Below, piece by piece: positions 57,166 to 64,000 of a DNA stretch of 64,000 nt. The stretch covers positions 62,001-126,000 of the forward strand of contig JAEURX010000017.1 in assembly GCA_016788885.1 (NCBI GenBank), given 5' to 3'. The notes beneath the pieces are model-generated. The model made no database searches, was not told the DNA's origin, and worked only from the letters and a program-made list of their open reading frames with translations. Origin of the DNA: Nitrospira sp. GTDB taxonomy: Bacteria > Nitrospirota > Nitrospiria > Nitrospirales > Nitrospiraceae. Position numbers and translations under genes: made by a program. Positions within the stretch are counted from its first letter, which is position 1. Every line of letters begins with the position of its first letter.

Positions 57166-57938
57166 CTTCGCTCGAGGACGTGTGTGCAGAGAATGAGTGG
57201 CCCTTACCAGATCCATACCGGCTCGGCATCCTGGGTAAACAAGACTTCCCTTCGCGCCTTCATAATGCGCGAGCGGAGAAGTGAACGATGTCAGCAGAAA
57301 CAACGGAAAGGCCCGTGATCGCAGGAACTCTCGATGAGACGCAGGGTGTAGGACGTACGCGCAGGGGGGACGGTCTCATCTCGCGCCGCCGAATGGACGG
57401 CGTATGTCCTGTCGGCTGCACAGCAGCGAATGTATTCCTAGCAGACTGACTACTGCAGATCAACCTTTCATACCTCAGGCTACCGGGCGAAACGTTTTTG
57501 TGTCGGCGAGGAACACTCTGATGGACGCATCGTTCCACAATCAGACACATGGCCGAACGGCTGAGGCAATTAGAGTACGGCCACGTGCACAATGGGAATA
57601 GGGAGGTGAAACAACAGAGTCCATCTCCTCTGATATAAAGGCCGCGACACGATACTCATGTCACCACGACGCACCGTATCAACGAACCCCTACCTTGTAC
57701 TTTGAATATTGATCCGATAGCATCCATCGCGCCTGCAGTTGAGGCGCTGTGCCTCCCTGCTCATGTGCAACCTCACTGAGCACACGAAGGTTCGCGGGAG
57801 CCGAGCCGGAATTCAAACGACTGGCCGGGCAAACGCCAGCGATCCCAGTGCAGGACGACTGGGATCAGGCTGCGGAGTGTCGAGAAACCGGATAACTCCA
57901 CAACACAACGACATGTTCAATCGCAAAGGAGGGGCACC
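57166..57938. other. Long intergenic region between giant membrane gene and RidA-like gene
   Basis: About 770 bases between two divergent genes, with no gene that I can support. It holds the dyad annotated at 57841-57866 and the RidA ribosome site AAAGGAGGGG at 57925-57934. Both promoters should be here, but none is obvious by eye. Confidence 0.4.
57841..57866. promoter_or_regulatory. 9-bp inverted repeat upstream of the exported RidA-like gene
   Basis: GATCCCAGT (57841-57849) and ACTGGGATC (57858-57866) are exact reverse complements around an 8-base centre. The site is 73 bases before the start at 57939. The spacing and symmetry suit an operator or an RNA hairpin; no T-run follows. Confidence 0.5.
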
Positions 57939-58436
57939 ATGCTGAAACCTGCAATAGCAAGCGTCCTCATCGGCATCCTGTGCGCCATCGGCATGGCGCG
58001 TCCGGCGCAAGCGCTGGAATACCTCAAAGACGAAGCGGGCCAGCACTTCGGCTACTCGCCGGCCGTGCTGACGAAAGGCGGTACCATCGTGTGGATGGGC
58101 GGGCAATTTGCTTTGAAGGACGACCAGGGCAACTCGATCGCAGAGGATGTTGAAGCGCAGACGAGACACATTTTCAAATTGATGGACGAGACCCTCCGTA
58201 AACTCGGCGGCACGCTCCAGAAGAACCTTGTACTGATGACCGTCACCATGAATGATCCGCGGTACGGCGACACGTTTTTCAAGGTGCGCAAGGAAGTGTT
58301 TCCCGACGGCAACTACCCGGCCAGTCAAGCGCTGACCATCTCGAACTTCGCCATTCCGGGGATGAAGATCGAAATTCAAGGTATGGCGGTCTTGAATGAC
58401 GACTGCTCCACGGAACGGCCATGCCTCAAGAAGTAG
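57939..58436 (+). CDS. Exported RidA/YjgF-family protein lacking the catalytic arginine
   Basis: 165 residues with AAAGGAGG upstream and a signal peptide (IASVLIGILCAIGMARPAQA). The Rid fold follows: GGTIVWMGGQFALKDDQGNSIAEDVEAQTRHIFKLMDETLRKLGGTLQKNLVLMTVTMNDPRYGDTFFKVRKEVF, then YPASQALTISNFAIPGMKIEIQGMAVL. In archetypal RidA this last part reads PARSxVEV...IEIEAIAV; here the arginine is replaced by Ser at residue 129. The enamine/imine deaminase activity is therefore probably absent, and the periplasmic location also differs from RidA. It is a non-canonical Rid protein of unknown role. Confidence 0.9.
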   Translation: MLKPAIASVLIGILCAIGMARPAQALEYLKDEAGQHFGYSPAVLTKGGTIVWMGGQFALKDDQGNSIAEDVEAQTRHIFKLMDETLRKLGGTLQKNLVLMTVTMNDPRYGDTFFKVRKEVFPDGNYPASQALTISNFAIPGMKIEIQGMAVLNDDCSTERPCLKK

Positions 58437-58701
58437 CCCATTGCGGGACAGCCACCGTCCGACTGGCAGACCATGCTAGACCGGGGTGCCGGTAGCAAAC
58501 ACCGGAAACGCTTGAACTCAAGACAGCGACGTCAAGGATCTTGGGGTTGGCACACACCACTGAATGGGTCGGGGCAGTCTTCGGGGATGTGTTCCTCGGG
58601 AAAGTGTTCTCGAATGCGATCCTATTGATCGTCGCGCAGACGCACCATACGGACGCATGACAGGATCTTCTCTTATGGAGACCACCATTTTGAACGAGGT
58701 T

Positions 58702-58908
58702 CTAGTGTGCCTGCCAGGCATCTTGCGCGATCAACACCAGCAGCGAGAGACACAGGACCGCCAGCGCGGCAAGACCGGAGACGAGGACTGAGCAGGCCGC
58801 ATACTGCCTGAACCGTTCCCGACGCATATGGGGGAATCGCATGAGACAGTACGTCGTGACCGACGCCCCCATCCCGACAATCGCGATCAGCACCCGTGCC
58901 ACGTCCAT
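58702..58908 (-). CDS. Small two-helix membrane protein
   Basis: 68 residues with a good ribosome site (GGAG, 5 bases before ATG 58908). Two hydrophobic stretches, VARVLIAIVGMGASVTTYCLM and YAACSVLVSGLAALAVLCLSLLVLIA, flank a basic loop RFPHMRRERFRQ. No family is known to me. It is divergent from the downstream GNAT gene. Confidence 0.7.
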   Translation of the reverse strand: MDVARVLIAIVGMGASVTTYCLMRFPHMRRERFRQYAACSVLVSGLAALAVLCLSLLVLIAQDAWQAH

Positions 58909-59024
58909 CGTATCTCCGTAGGTAGAACACTGGTGCCACCCTACGCGCGAACAGGAAAGCCGTCAAGAAACGCGGCGAAAGCCGACCGTTGTGTCTTGCC
59001 CAGGCGATGTGATGAGATCGACCC

Positions 59025-59609
59025 ATGCCCGCTGTTCCCACCATCCGCACCGAACGACTGCGTCTCCGGCCATTTCAGACGACGGATGCAGAGGCGGTGC
59101 ATCACCTGGCTGGAGCCAAAGAGGTGGCCGCCGGCACCTTCCTCCCGCACCCGATGGATCGACAAGCGGCTCACGACTGGATCGCGGAACGTCAGAAGGA
59201 CGCGTCGGCAGGAACGAGCGTGACATTTGCCGTCACCCTCGCAGAGAGCGGGGACGTCATCGGCTCAATCAGCCTGGAGATCCTCGCCGAACATGAACAG
59301 GGACGGTTGAGTTATTGGCTGGGCCAGGCCTATTGGAATCGTGGCTTCGGCACTGAGGTCGTCACGGCGCTTCTGGAGTACGGCTTCAACAGCCTGACGC
59401 TGCATCGCCTGTACGCGCCGCACTTCCATACCAACCCGGCTTCGGGGCGAGTGTTACAAAAGGTGGGCATGACGCACGAGGGCCGCCTGCGCGAACACTA
59501 TCTTCGCTTCCGGCAACGGATCGACGTGGAGCTCTACGGCATGTTGCGACAGGAGTTTATCGCCCGCCGATCGGCGGCCGTCGGCGCGACGACGCCACCA
59601 GCGCCGTGA
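59025..59609 (+). CDS. GNAT acetyltransferase, RimJ/RimL type
   Basis: 194 residues. The order of motifs is that of the N-terminal/ribosomal-protein acetyltransferase group: TERLRLRPFQTTDAEAVHHLAG, SVTFAVTLAESGDVIGSISLEIL, GRLSYWLGQAYWNRGFGTEVVTALLEYGFNSLTLHRLYAPHFHTNPASGRVLQKVGMTHEGRLREHYLRF. The acetyl-CoA loop is NRGFGTEV. The substrate may be a ribosomal protein, an antibiotic or another amine. Its 3' end overlaps the opposite-strand amine oxidase gene by 53 bases. Confidence 0.93.
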   Translation: MPAVPTIRTERLRLRPFQTTDAEAVHHLAGAKEVAAGTFLPHPMDRQAAHDWIAERQKDASAGTSVTFAVTLAESGDVIGSISLEILAEHEQGRLSYWLGQAYWNRGFGTEVVTALLEYGFNSLTLHRLYAPHFHTNPASGRVLQKVGMTHEGRLREHYLRFRQRIDVELYGMLRQEFIARRSAAVGATTPPAP

Positions 59610-60930
59610 CTTCTTCCGCGGCTCGCAGTCCGCTTTCGACGGCCCCGTTCATGTAGCCTTGCCAGTGCAGACTGGTATGCTCGCCGGCAAAGAGAATGCG
59701 TCCATGCGGCCTGGCCAGCCAGGCTCGCTGCTCCGGATCATACCCCGGCTGAAACACCGCATACCCGCCCCGCACGAATGGATCGTCTTCCCATGACACG
59801 TGACGCGCCGCGCGCAGAACGGCCTTCGTCGACCCCAACCACTTCAGCTGTGCCGCCACGGCCTCGGCCCCACCTCGGGCGATGAGCTGCTTCGTGTCAC
59901 GACTTGCCGAGCCGCCCGCAAGCAACGTCAAGATGCCGGCCCCTCCACGCTGCTCTTCGTTTCCGTCCCATATGGCGCCGATGGGCAACTCGGTGCCATA
60001 CGCCAGAGCCCGGCCTGGCCGACGCCAAAATCGCCGATCAAACTGCAGGAGCGTCTTCGTTGCCGGTCCGTATCGCAGATCTCGAAAGGCGTGGCGCTGC
60101 AGCACCGGCAATGACAGCGTGAAGGCAATACGCCGCACCATGGTGGCAGGCAACGCCATCACCAGCGCATCGGCACTCATCTCACCTTGCCCATCCTGTC
60201 CGCGCAAGGTCAGACGCACCTTGCCTCGTCGCTGTGCCACAGCGAGCAATCTGGTCTGGAGTAACACCGGCTCTGACAGCCTCCCGGCGAGCGCGGTGGC
60301 GAAACGATCGTTGCCGCCCCGAATGCGGTAGAACCGATCCCATGCGGACGACTCGGTAGCCAACTGATCGACGAGCGCGAGCAACGACAGGTTCGCAGGA
60401 TCGGCGAGAAAAAATCCGCGCAACCCGGTCAGCCTCGCGCGCGTCCGTCGATCAGCCCGGATCTCAGCCAACCACTCTTCGACAGAACAGTCCGCCAACT
60501 GCCGTGCAATCGGACCATCCCAACGCTTCTCACTCACGCGATAGGCCCGCACCCAGGGTTCGGCCACTCGCGCCAATGCCGCCCACAGTCCCCCGCCAGA
60601 GGAACCCGACTCGATCACAGGAGCACGAGTCCCTCGTCGGACATAGGCAAATCCGCCTCGCAGAATCGGGACAAGAGTCACCCCCACATCCTTCGCCAAT
60701 CGGCGAATCGCCTCCTGGTCCGGATCGATCAAATCCGCTCCGGCTTCAGCATGTTGACCGTTGCAAAAGCCGTCCCGCATCGTCCACACACGACCCCCGA
60801 CGCGGTCACGCGCCTCCACCACCGTCACCTGCGCACCGCGCCGGCTCAGTTCATAGGCGGCGGTCAGTCCGGCAAGGCCTGCCCCCGCCACGATCACCGA
60901 CGTGCCGCGCAATGATGCCCTGTTTCCCAT
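59557..60930 (-). CDS. Flavin-containing amine oxidase (MAO-like)
   Basis: 457 residues from ATG 60930, which gives the dinucleotide fold VIVAGAGLAGLTAAYELSRRGAQVTVVEARDRVGGRVWTMRDGF close to the start; the longer frame to 61026 is unlikely. FAD contacts recur at the C-terminus ILFAGEHTSLHWQGYMNGAVESGLRAAEEV. The middle (RYGPATKTLLQFDRRFWRR) is typical of the amine-oxidase/protoporphyrinogen-oxidase group. The substrate is unknown; no pathway partners are adjacent. Confidence 0.93.
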   Translation of the reverse strand: MGNRASLRGTSVIVAGAGLAGLTAAYELSRRGAQVTVVEARDRVGGRVWTMRDGFCNGQHAEAGADLIDPDQEAIRRLAKDVGVTLVPILRGGFAYVRRGTRAPVIESGSSGGGLWAALARVAEPWVRAYRVSEKRWDGPIARQLADCSVEEWLAEIRADRRTRARLTGLRGFFLADPANLSLLALVDQLATESSAWDRFYRIRGGNDRFATALAGRLSEPVLLQTRLLAVAQRRGKVRLTLRGQDGQGEMSADALVMALPATMVRRIAFTLSLPVLQRHAFRDLRYGPATKTLLQFDRRFWRRPGRALAYGTELPIGAIWDGNEEQRGGAGILTLLAGGSASRDTKQLIARGGAEAVAAQLKWLGSTKAVLRAARHVSWEDDPFVRGGYAVFQPGYDPEQRAWLARPHGRILFAGEHTSLHWQGYMNGAVESGLRAAEEVTALVASSRRRPPIGGR

Positions 60931-61109
60931 GATTCTTGACGATACGCGATTCTGCAACCGGGAGATAGTGCGATGTGCGCGTGGGGACCTGGAGAGGTGG
61001 AGAACTGTGACCGTCGAAGGCCGCAACCCATTGTGATGATAGCTATTCCATTGCTTGATCCCACGTACCAGAATCGTTAGGCTACGGCCTTTGAACGAGG
61101 AGGATGAGC

Positions 61110-61754
61110 ATGGATGCAGATCGACCGAACAGCCCTTCCTCCCCTGATAGCCCCATGCCTGAACCGGCTGCGGATTCCACCGCTGCCGACGAGCGGAGCT
61201 TTCGTATCAGACTCGCGGTTTTCGTGTGTGTGGTCATCGCAGCAGTGATCGGCGCGTTCGTGGGGTATCCGACCTGGCAGGAATACGTCTCGCAGCAAGA
61301 AGCCAAACTCGAATTGCGTGCCTACGTCGATGCCCGCGCGCAGGGACCAACGACTTTGAAGGAAGGCGTGCCGCCTCGAGTCCGGGAGACGATCCAGAAC
61401 ATCGGACGGACGCCGGCGTACAACGATGCCGTCCAGGCCGCCATCACCGTGGCCGACTACCCGCTGACCAAACACTTCGAGCGAGTCGCCTGCCCCGACA
61501 GTCAACAACCAGACAAACGAAGGTGGTTCGTCGGCAAGTTGTCGCGACCGGAAACAGTCCGCGAAACGCCGTTTACTGCCGAGGAGATCACCGCCATACG
61601 AACGACCAGGTCGGCGCTCTATTTCCATGGAACGGTCTGTTACCGGGATATCTTCCACGAACCGCACCGCACCGACTTTTGTATGTTTTGGAAATGGGAT
61701 GCAGGGCGCGTGAGTCCCTCGATCTCCTGCGAGCAAGGAAACAAGGCGGACTAG
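61110..61754 (+). CDS. Single-span membrane protein with periplasmic domain, unknown
   Basis: 214 residues. Start 61110 lies 6 bases after AGGAGG; the ATG at 61104 would touch it. A proline/serine-rich cytoplasmic start is followed by one helix (LAVFVCVVIAAVIGAFVGY), then a domain with YRDIFHEPHRTDFCMFWKWDAG and two or three cysteines (RVACPDSQ, GTVCYRD, DFCMF). The family is seen as hypothetical in other Gram-negatives; I give no function. Confidence 0.8.
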   Translation: MDADRPNSPSSPDSPMPEPAADSTAADERSFRIRLAVFVCVVIAAVIGAFVGYPTWQEYVSQQEAKLELRAYVDARAQGPTTLKEGVPPRVRETIQNIGRTPAYNDAVQAAITVADYPLTKHFERVACPDSQQPDKRRWFVGKLSRPETVRETPFTAEEITAIRTTRSALYFHGTVCYRDIFHEPHRTDFCMFWKWDAGRVSPSISCEQGNKAD

Positions 61755-61799
61755 GGAGCGAACAGGGCGAAAAAGTAGGATTAGGATAAAAACGGAACA

Positions 61800-62150
61800 T
61801 CACAGCACAAACACATGGTCGACAAGGTAGCGGCCCCCCTGCTGCACCAGAACCATCTCTGCGACATACTCGCCGGGCGAATTGGTGAATTGCTGCTTCC
61901 ACACAATAGCGATGGAGCCGGGCCGACGGAACACCGCGACCGGCGTCCGCGCGCCGAATGTGCCCATTTCAGTTTGATACTGCCGACACACCCGCTCGAG
62001 ATAGTCTTTCGTGACGATGGCTTTGAGCCGTTCAGTAAAGTCCCGCACATGGCGGGCATGGTCGATAGCTGTTGATGCCTCCATCAGATTGTCCATGATC
62101 GGATCAGCAATGGCCAGAATTTCCGCCTCGGACTTCTTCTCTAGATCCAT
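61800..62150 (-). CDS. Small hypothetical protein
   Basis: 116 residues with GAGGGA upstream of ATG 62150. It is mostly helical at the start (EAEILAIADPIMDNLMEASTAIDHARHVRDFTERLKAIVTKDYLERVCRQYQTEMG), then strands (PVAVFRRPGSIAIVWKQQF, EYVAEMVLVQQGGRYLVDHVFVL). The second half looks like a NTF2-like or cystatin-like sheet, but this is a guess. No signal peptide. Confidence 0.7.
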   Translation of the reverse strand: MDLEKKSEAEILAIADPIMDNLMEASTAIDHARHVRDFTERLKAIVTKDYLERVCRQYQTEMGTFGARTPVAVFRRPGSIAIVWKQQFTNSPGEYVAEMVLVQQGGRYLVDHVFVL

Positions 62151-62339
62151 CTCATTCCCTCACACATGTTCGAAACGTTGGCAGCAGGGCAAAGATACGC
62201 AGGGGACAGGGGAGGAATCAATTAGGGGATATCTCGAGGGAAGAAAATAAGCCGTCGAAAGCCCTTTGCTGAGGTTAAGATTTGCCTCAAAAGGGAACAC
62301 CTTCATCTCGATCTGGAGGGAGCTTATGCATCCAGCCCG

Positions 62340-62402
62340 GCAAACCGGATCAGAACGCATTCATCGAACGGTTCAAAGGACGTTTCGAAGATCGTGTAGT
62401 GC
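62340..62402 (+). pseudogene. IS3-family transposase remnant
   Basis: The plus strand reads I-Q-P-G-K-P-D-Q-N-A-F-I-E-R-F-K, the conserved block of the integrase domain of IS3-type transposases. About 21 codons remain; no transposase sequence is recognisable before or after. It is a scrap of a decayed element, with no terminal repeats seen. Confidence 0.8.
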
Positions 62403-62412
62403 TCCCCTGAAA

Positions 62413-62649
62413 TCAAGCCACCTGGGTTACTTGTGAACCCCGGGCGACCAATCGATGGATGGCGTTCGTAGTGAGTATGCTGAGCCGCAAAAATTCGTAG
62501 ACTAAGGCGACGCGAACGCATAGACCTACGGTTGGAAGTGGCGGGGTAATGCTCTGGTTAAAATAGAAAATGTACTGCAGAGCTGGCCGCAAGACAAAGG
62601 GCGCTGCAAGCACGAGCAGATCAACAAGCAAAAACCGAAAATCGGACAT
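62413..62649 (-). CDS. Small membrane protein candidate
   Basis: 78 residues from ATG 62649, preceded by GAGGGG. It holds hydrophobic segments FRFLLVDLLVLAAPFVL and VGLCVRVALVYEFLRLSILT. No family is known. Because it lies next to transposon debris it could also be a chance frame. Confidence 0.5.
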   Translation of the reverse strand: MSDFRFLLVDLLVLAAPFVLRPALQYIFYFNQSITPPLPTVGLCVRVALVYEFLRLSILTTNAIHRLVARGSQVTQVA

Positions 62650-62881
62650 ATTCCCCTCGACAACGATATTCTGCGGGAAACCTTGAAGCGAATCGATTTT
62701 TGACCGCAAGACAGCTGACGACCAAGCGCAGCGCTACCAACTGTGCAGAAACGACGGACGTGCATAGAACTTGCCGGCACCCTGGCCCGTCCGCACCGGC
62801 CTACCGCTGTGGGGGAGCGATGCCGACGGACCGCCCCTGCCACGGACTACAACGGCCCTGCGAATCTACGCTCCATATCGA

Positions 62882-64000
62882 TCAGGGTCTGCATACAGAA
62901 CTACTTTTAAATGCACTTTCGTCAAGTTGGCACAAAATATTGGCAAAATGATCGGGCTGCAAGAAATCTTCGTGATACTCAGGTGCAAACCCATGATTCA
63001 AGACTCTTCGCTGCGACAAGTAGGTGTGAATACGATCCCGCAAATTGGCTCTGGCCCACAAGACATTGAGTGGTCTAAAGGGCGACGTAGCGCGGGAAAA
63101 ATACTCAACGAGGGAGCGCTTGGGCTGCGGGGCAGATGAAGTTCCATAAAAATCTTCCAGCGCTTTTGCCCATCCCAAACGCCCTTCTGCGGGGCCGGTT
63201 TCCTGCTCTAGAAATGTATCAATCCAGGCAAGCAATGTCCCGCGAGGCAAGAAGACTGCCCAACCGTTCAATGGTATCTGCCGGCTTTCATCACGCTTGT
63301 TCAAAGCAAACAGCCAGAAATGCGTCTGCTCATGCCTTTCAAGATATGGCATAAGTAGTTGCTCTGCCTCATTGATTGAGCATGCGGGTGCTAAAAATAC
63401 AACTCGTGTGATGGGCAAACTTCTATTGGAGGCGGACGCATGAGTATCATTCATGACGTCCAAGAGCCTATTAACAACCATTGCTCCCATACTGTGACCA
63501 ACCAGGGTTATGTCTACCTCGGTGCTGCTATTGGACCAGCAGTATCTCCGGCCATCCACAGCACGACTTTGGATTCGCCCACAAGCCTCGTCAACCACAA
63601 CCCGTGCTTGTAAAGCTTCCATGAGAGTTCTGGCCGCGCCCTTAAATCCGGGGCTGATCGCAGGAGTACGGACACTAGTTGCGTCATCCACACGCTTCTT
63701 CATAATTCCCCACGCTGGACTTCCAATGCCTTCGGCAAAAGGAAGAAACGCCATTCCTAAACCGTAAGCGGGAAGGTTGAGGAGAGTGTCTCCTACGATC
63801 CCTAACCAAGGATCCCCCTCCTCATAGGCTCCTGAAATTCCATGCCAAGCTGTTTGGCCTTGGTGAAGAATGGCCGTTGGCACACTCATGGCACTTGCCA
63901 GTATTCGATTTCCTAGCACGATTGGAAATGTGCTGGTCGCCAGCGAAGCATTGTGCTTACCAAACCGATACCTGAACAGATCATCTGCAATGGAGTCTGG
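62882..64000 (-). CDS. Alpha/beta hydrolase, N-terminus beyond the right edge
   Basis: The frame is open without a stop from 62882 to the right edge (372 residues visible), so the GTG at 63919 is not the true start. The nucleophile elbow VDITLVGHSMGAMVVNRLLDV is classical, followed by ITRVVFLAPACSINEAEQLLMPYLERHEQTHFWLFALNK and a late TYLSQRRVLNHGFAPEYHEDFL that may hold the histidine. The hydrophobic N-terminal part (GDTLLNLPAYGLGMAFLPFAEGIGSPAWG) could be membrane-associated. It is a probable lipase/esterase-like protein of unknown substrate. Confidence 0.8.
   Translation of the reverse strand, partial: PDSIADDLFRYRFGKHNASLATSTFPIVLGNRILASAMSVPTAILHQGQTAWHGISGAYEEGDPWLGIVGDTLLNLPAYGLGMAFLPFAEGIGSPAWGIMKKRVDDATSVRTPAISPGFKGAARTLMEALQARVVVDEACGRIQSRAVDGRRYCWSNSSTEVDITLVGHSMGAMVVNRLLDVMNDTHASASNRSLPITRVVFLAPACSINEAEQLLMPYLERHEQTHFWLFALNKRDESRQIPLNGWAVFLPRGTLLAWIDTFLEQETGPAEGRLGWAKALEDFYGTSSAPQPKRSLVEYFSRATSPFRPLNVLWARANLRDRIHTYLSQRRVLNHGFAPEYHEDFLQPDHFANILCQLDESAFKSSSVCRP

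Noticed and set aside
62340-62649. Complete insertion sequence at the IS3 motif
   Set aside because: Only about 21 codons match; no terminal repeats, orfA or rest of the integrase domain were found.

Overview
The window reads as a chromosomal segment of a GC-rich, Gram-negative bacterium. Signal-peptide lipoproteins, two complete RND tripartite pumps, a type I secretion operon and many Nitrospira-like small families make a Nitrospira-type nitrite oxidiser the best guess. That assignment is inference from gene style and content; no rRNA or nitrite oxidoreductase gene is present to prove it. Both ends of the window (about 1-7.8 kb and 62-64 kb) look less GC-rich than the middle and carry secretion, hydrolase and transposase-remnant genes, so they are the most accessory-looking parts.

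Layout. 1-7.8 kb (minus strand): a type I secretion operon, in transcription order a small DUF3467-like protein, an HlyB-type ABC exporter, an HlyD adaptor, a secreted cysteine-containing protein of unknown role and a large RTX-repeat lipase that runs off the left edge. 8-12.5 kb: a lipocalin lipoprotein and a multi-PAS histidine kinase overlapping a response regulator without an output domain. 12.7 kb: tRNA-Glu. 13-21.4 kb: glycogen branching enzyme, two lipoproteins, a DUF2235 hydrolase, a GT87-like membrane glycosyltransferase and a run of very small plus-strand genes. 21.5-27.3 kb: RND efflux system 1. 27.6-33.7 kb: an ECF42-type sigma factor with three YCII/DGPF proteins, a VOC protein, a BNR-repeat protein, a MoaD-like carrier, a DUF1579 protein and a lipoprotein. 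33.7-35.8 kb: DUF59, NnrS-like and hemerythrin genes, a likely nitric oxide or iron stress module. 35.9-42 kb: RND efflux system 2, with a STAS-like gene inside it. 42.2-47.5 kb: DedA-rhodanese fusion, NDH-2-like dehydrogenase and a three-GAF sigma-54 activator. 47.8-53.8 kb: DUF4188, a periplasmic small-barrel candidate, LemA and DUF2207, DUF1328, PRC-barrel, DUF5069 and a methyltransferase. 53.9-61 kb: a very large membrane/toroid fusion protein, an exported RidA-like protein lacking the catalytic arginine, a GNAT acetyltransferase and a flavin amine oxidase that overlap tail to tail. 61-64 kb: hypothetical genes, an IS3-type transposase scrap and an alpha/beta hydrolase open through the right edge.

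How the genes fit together. Most of the window serves the cell envelope: two efflux pumps whose outer-membrane factors are close paralogs although their pumps are not, one protein-secretion system with its cargo, and several stress or signalling modules (ECF42, sigma-54/GAF, PAS kinase, hemerythrin/NnrS/DUF59). I did not find one clear-cut new defence or biosynthetic system. The best leads are the accessory proteins of the RTX-lipase operon, the MoaD-BNR pair inside the ECF42 module, the STAS gene inside an RND operon, a duplicated structured intergenic element at 42.15 and 43.37 kb, the membrane/toroid fusion protein, and a string of overlooked genes of 49 to 123 residues at 20.2-21.4 kb.
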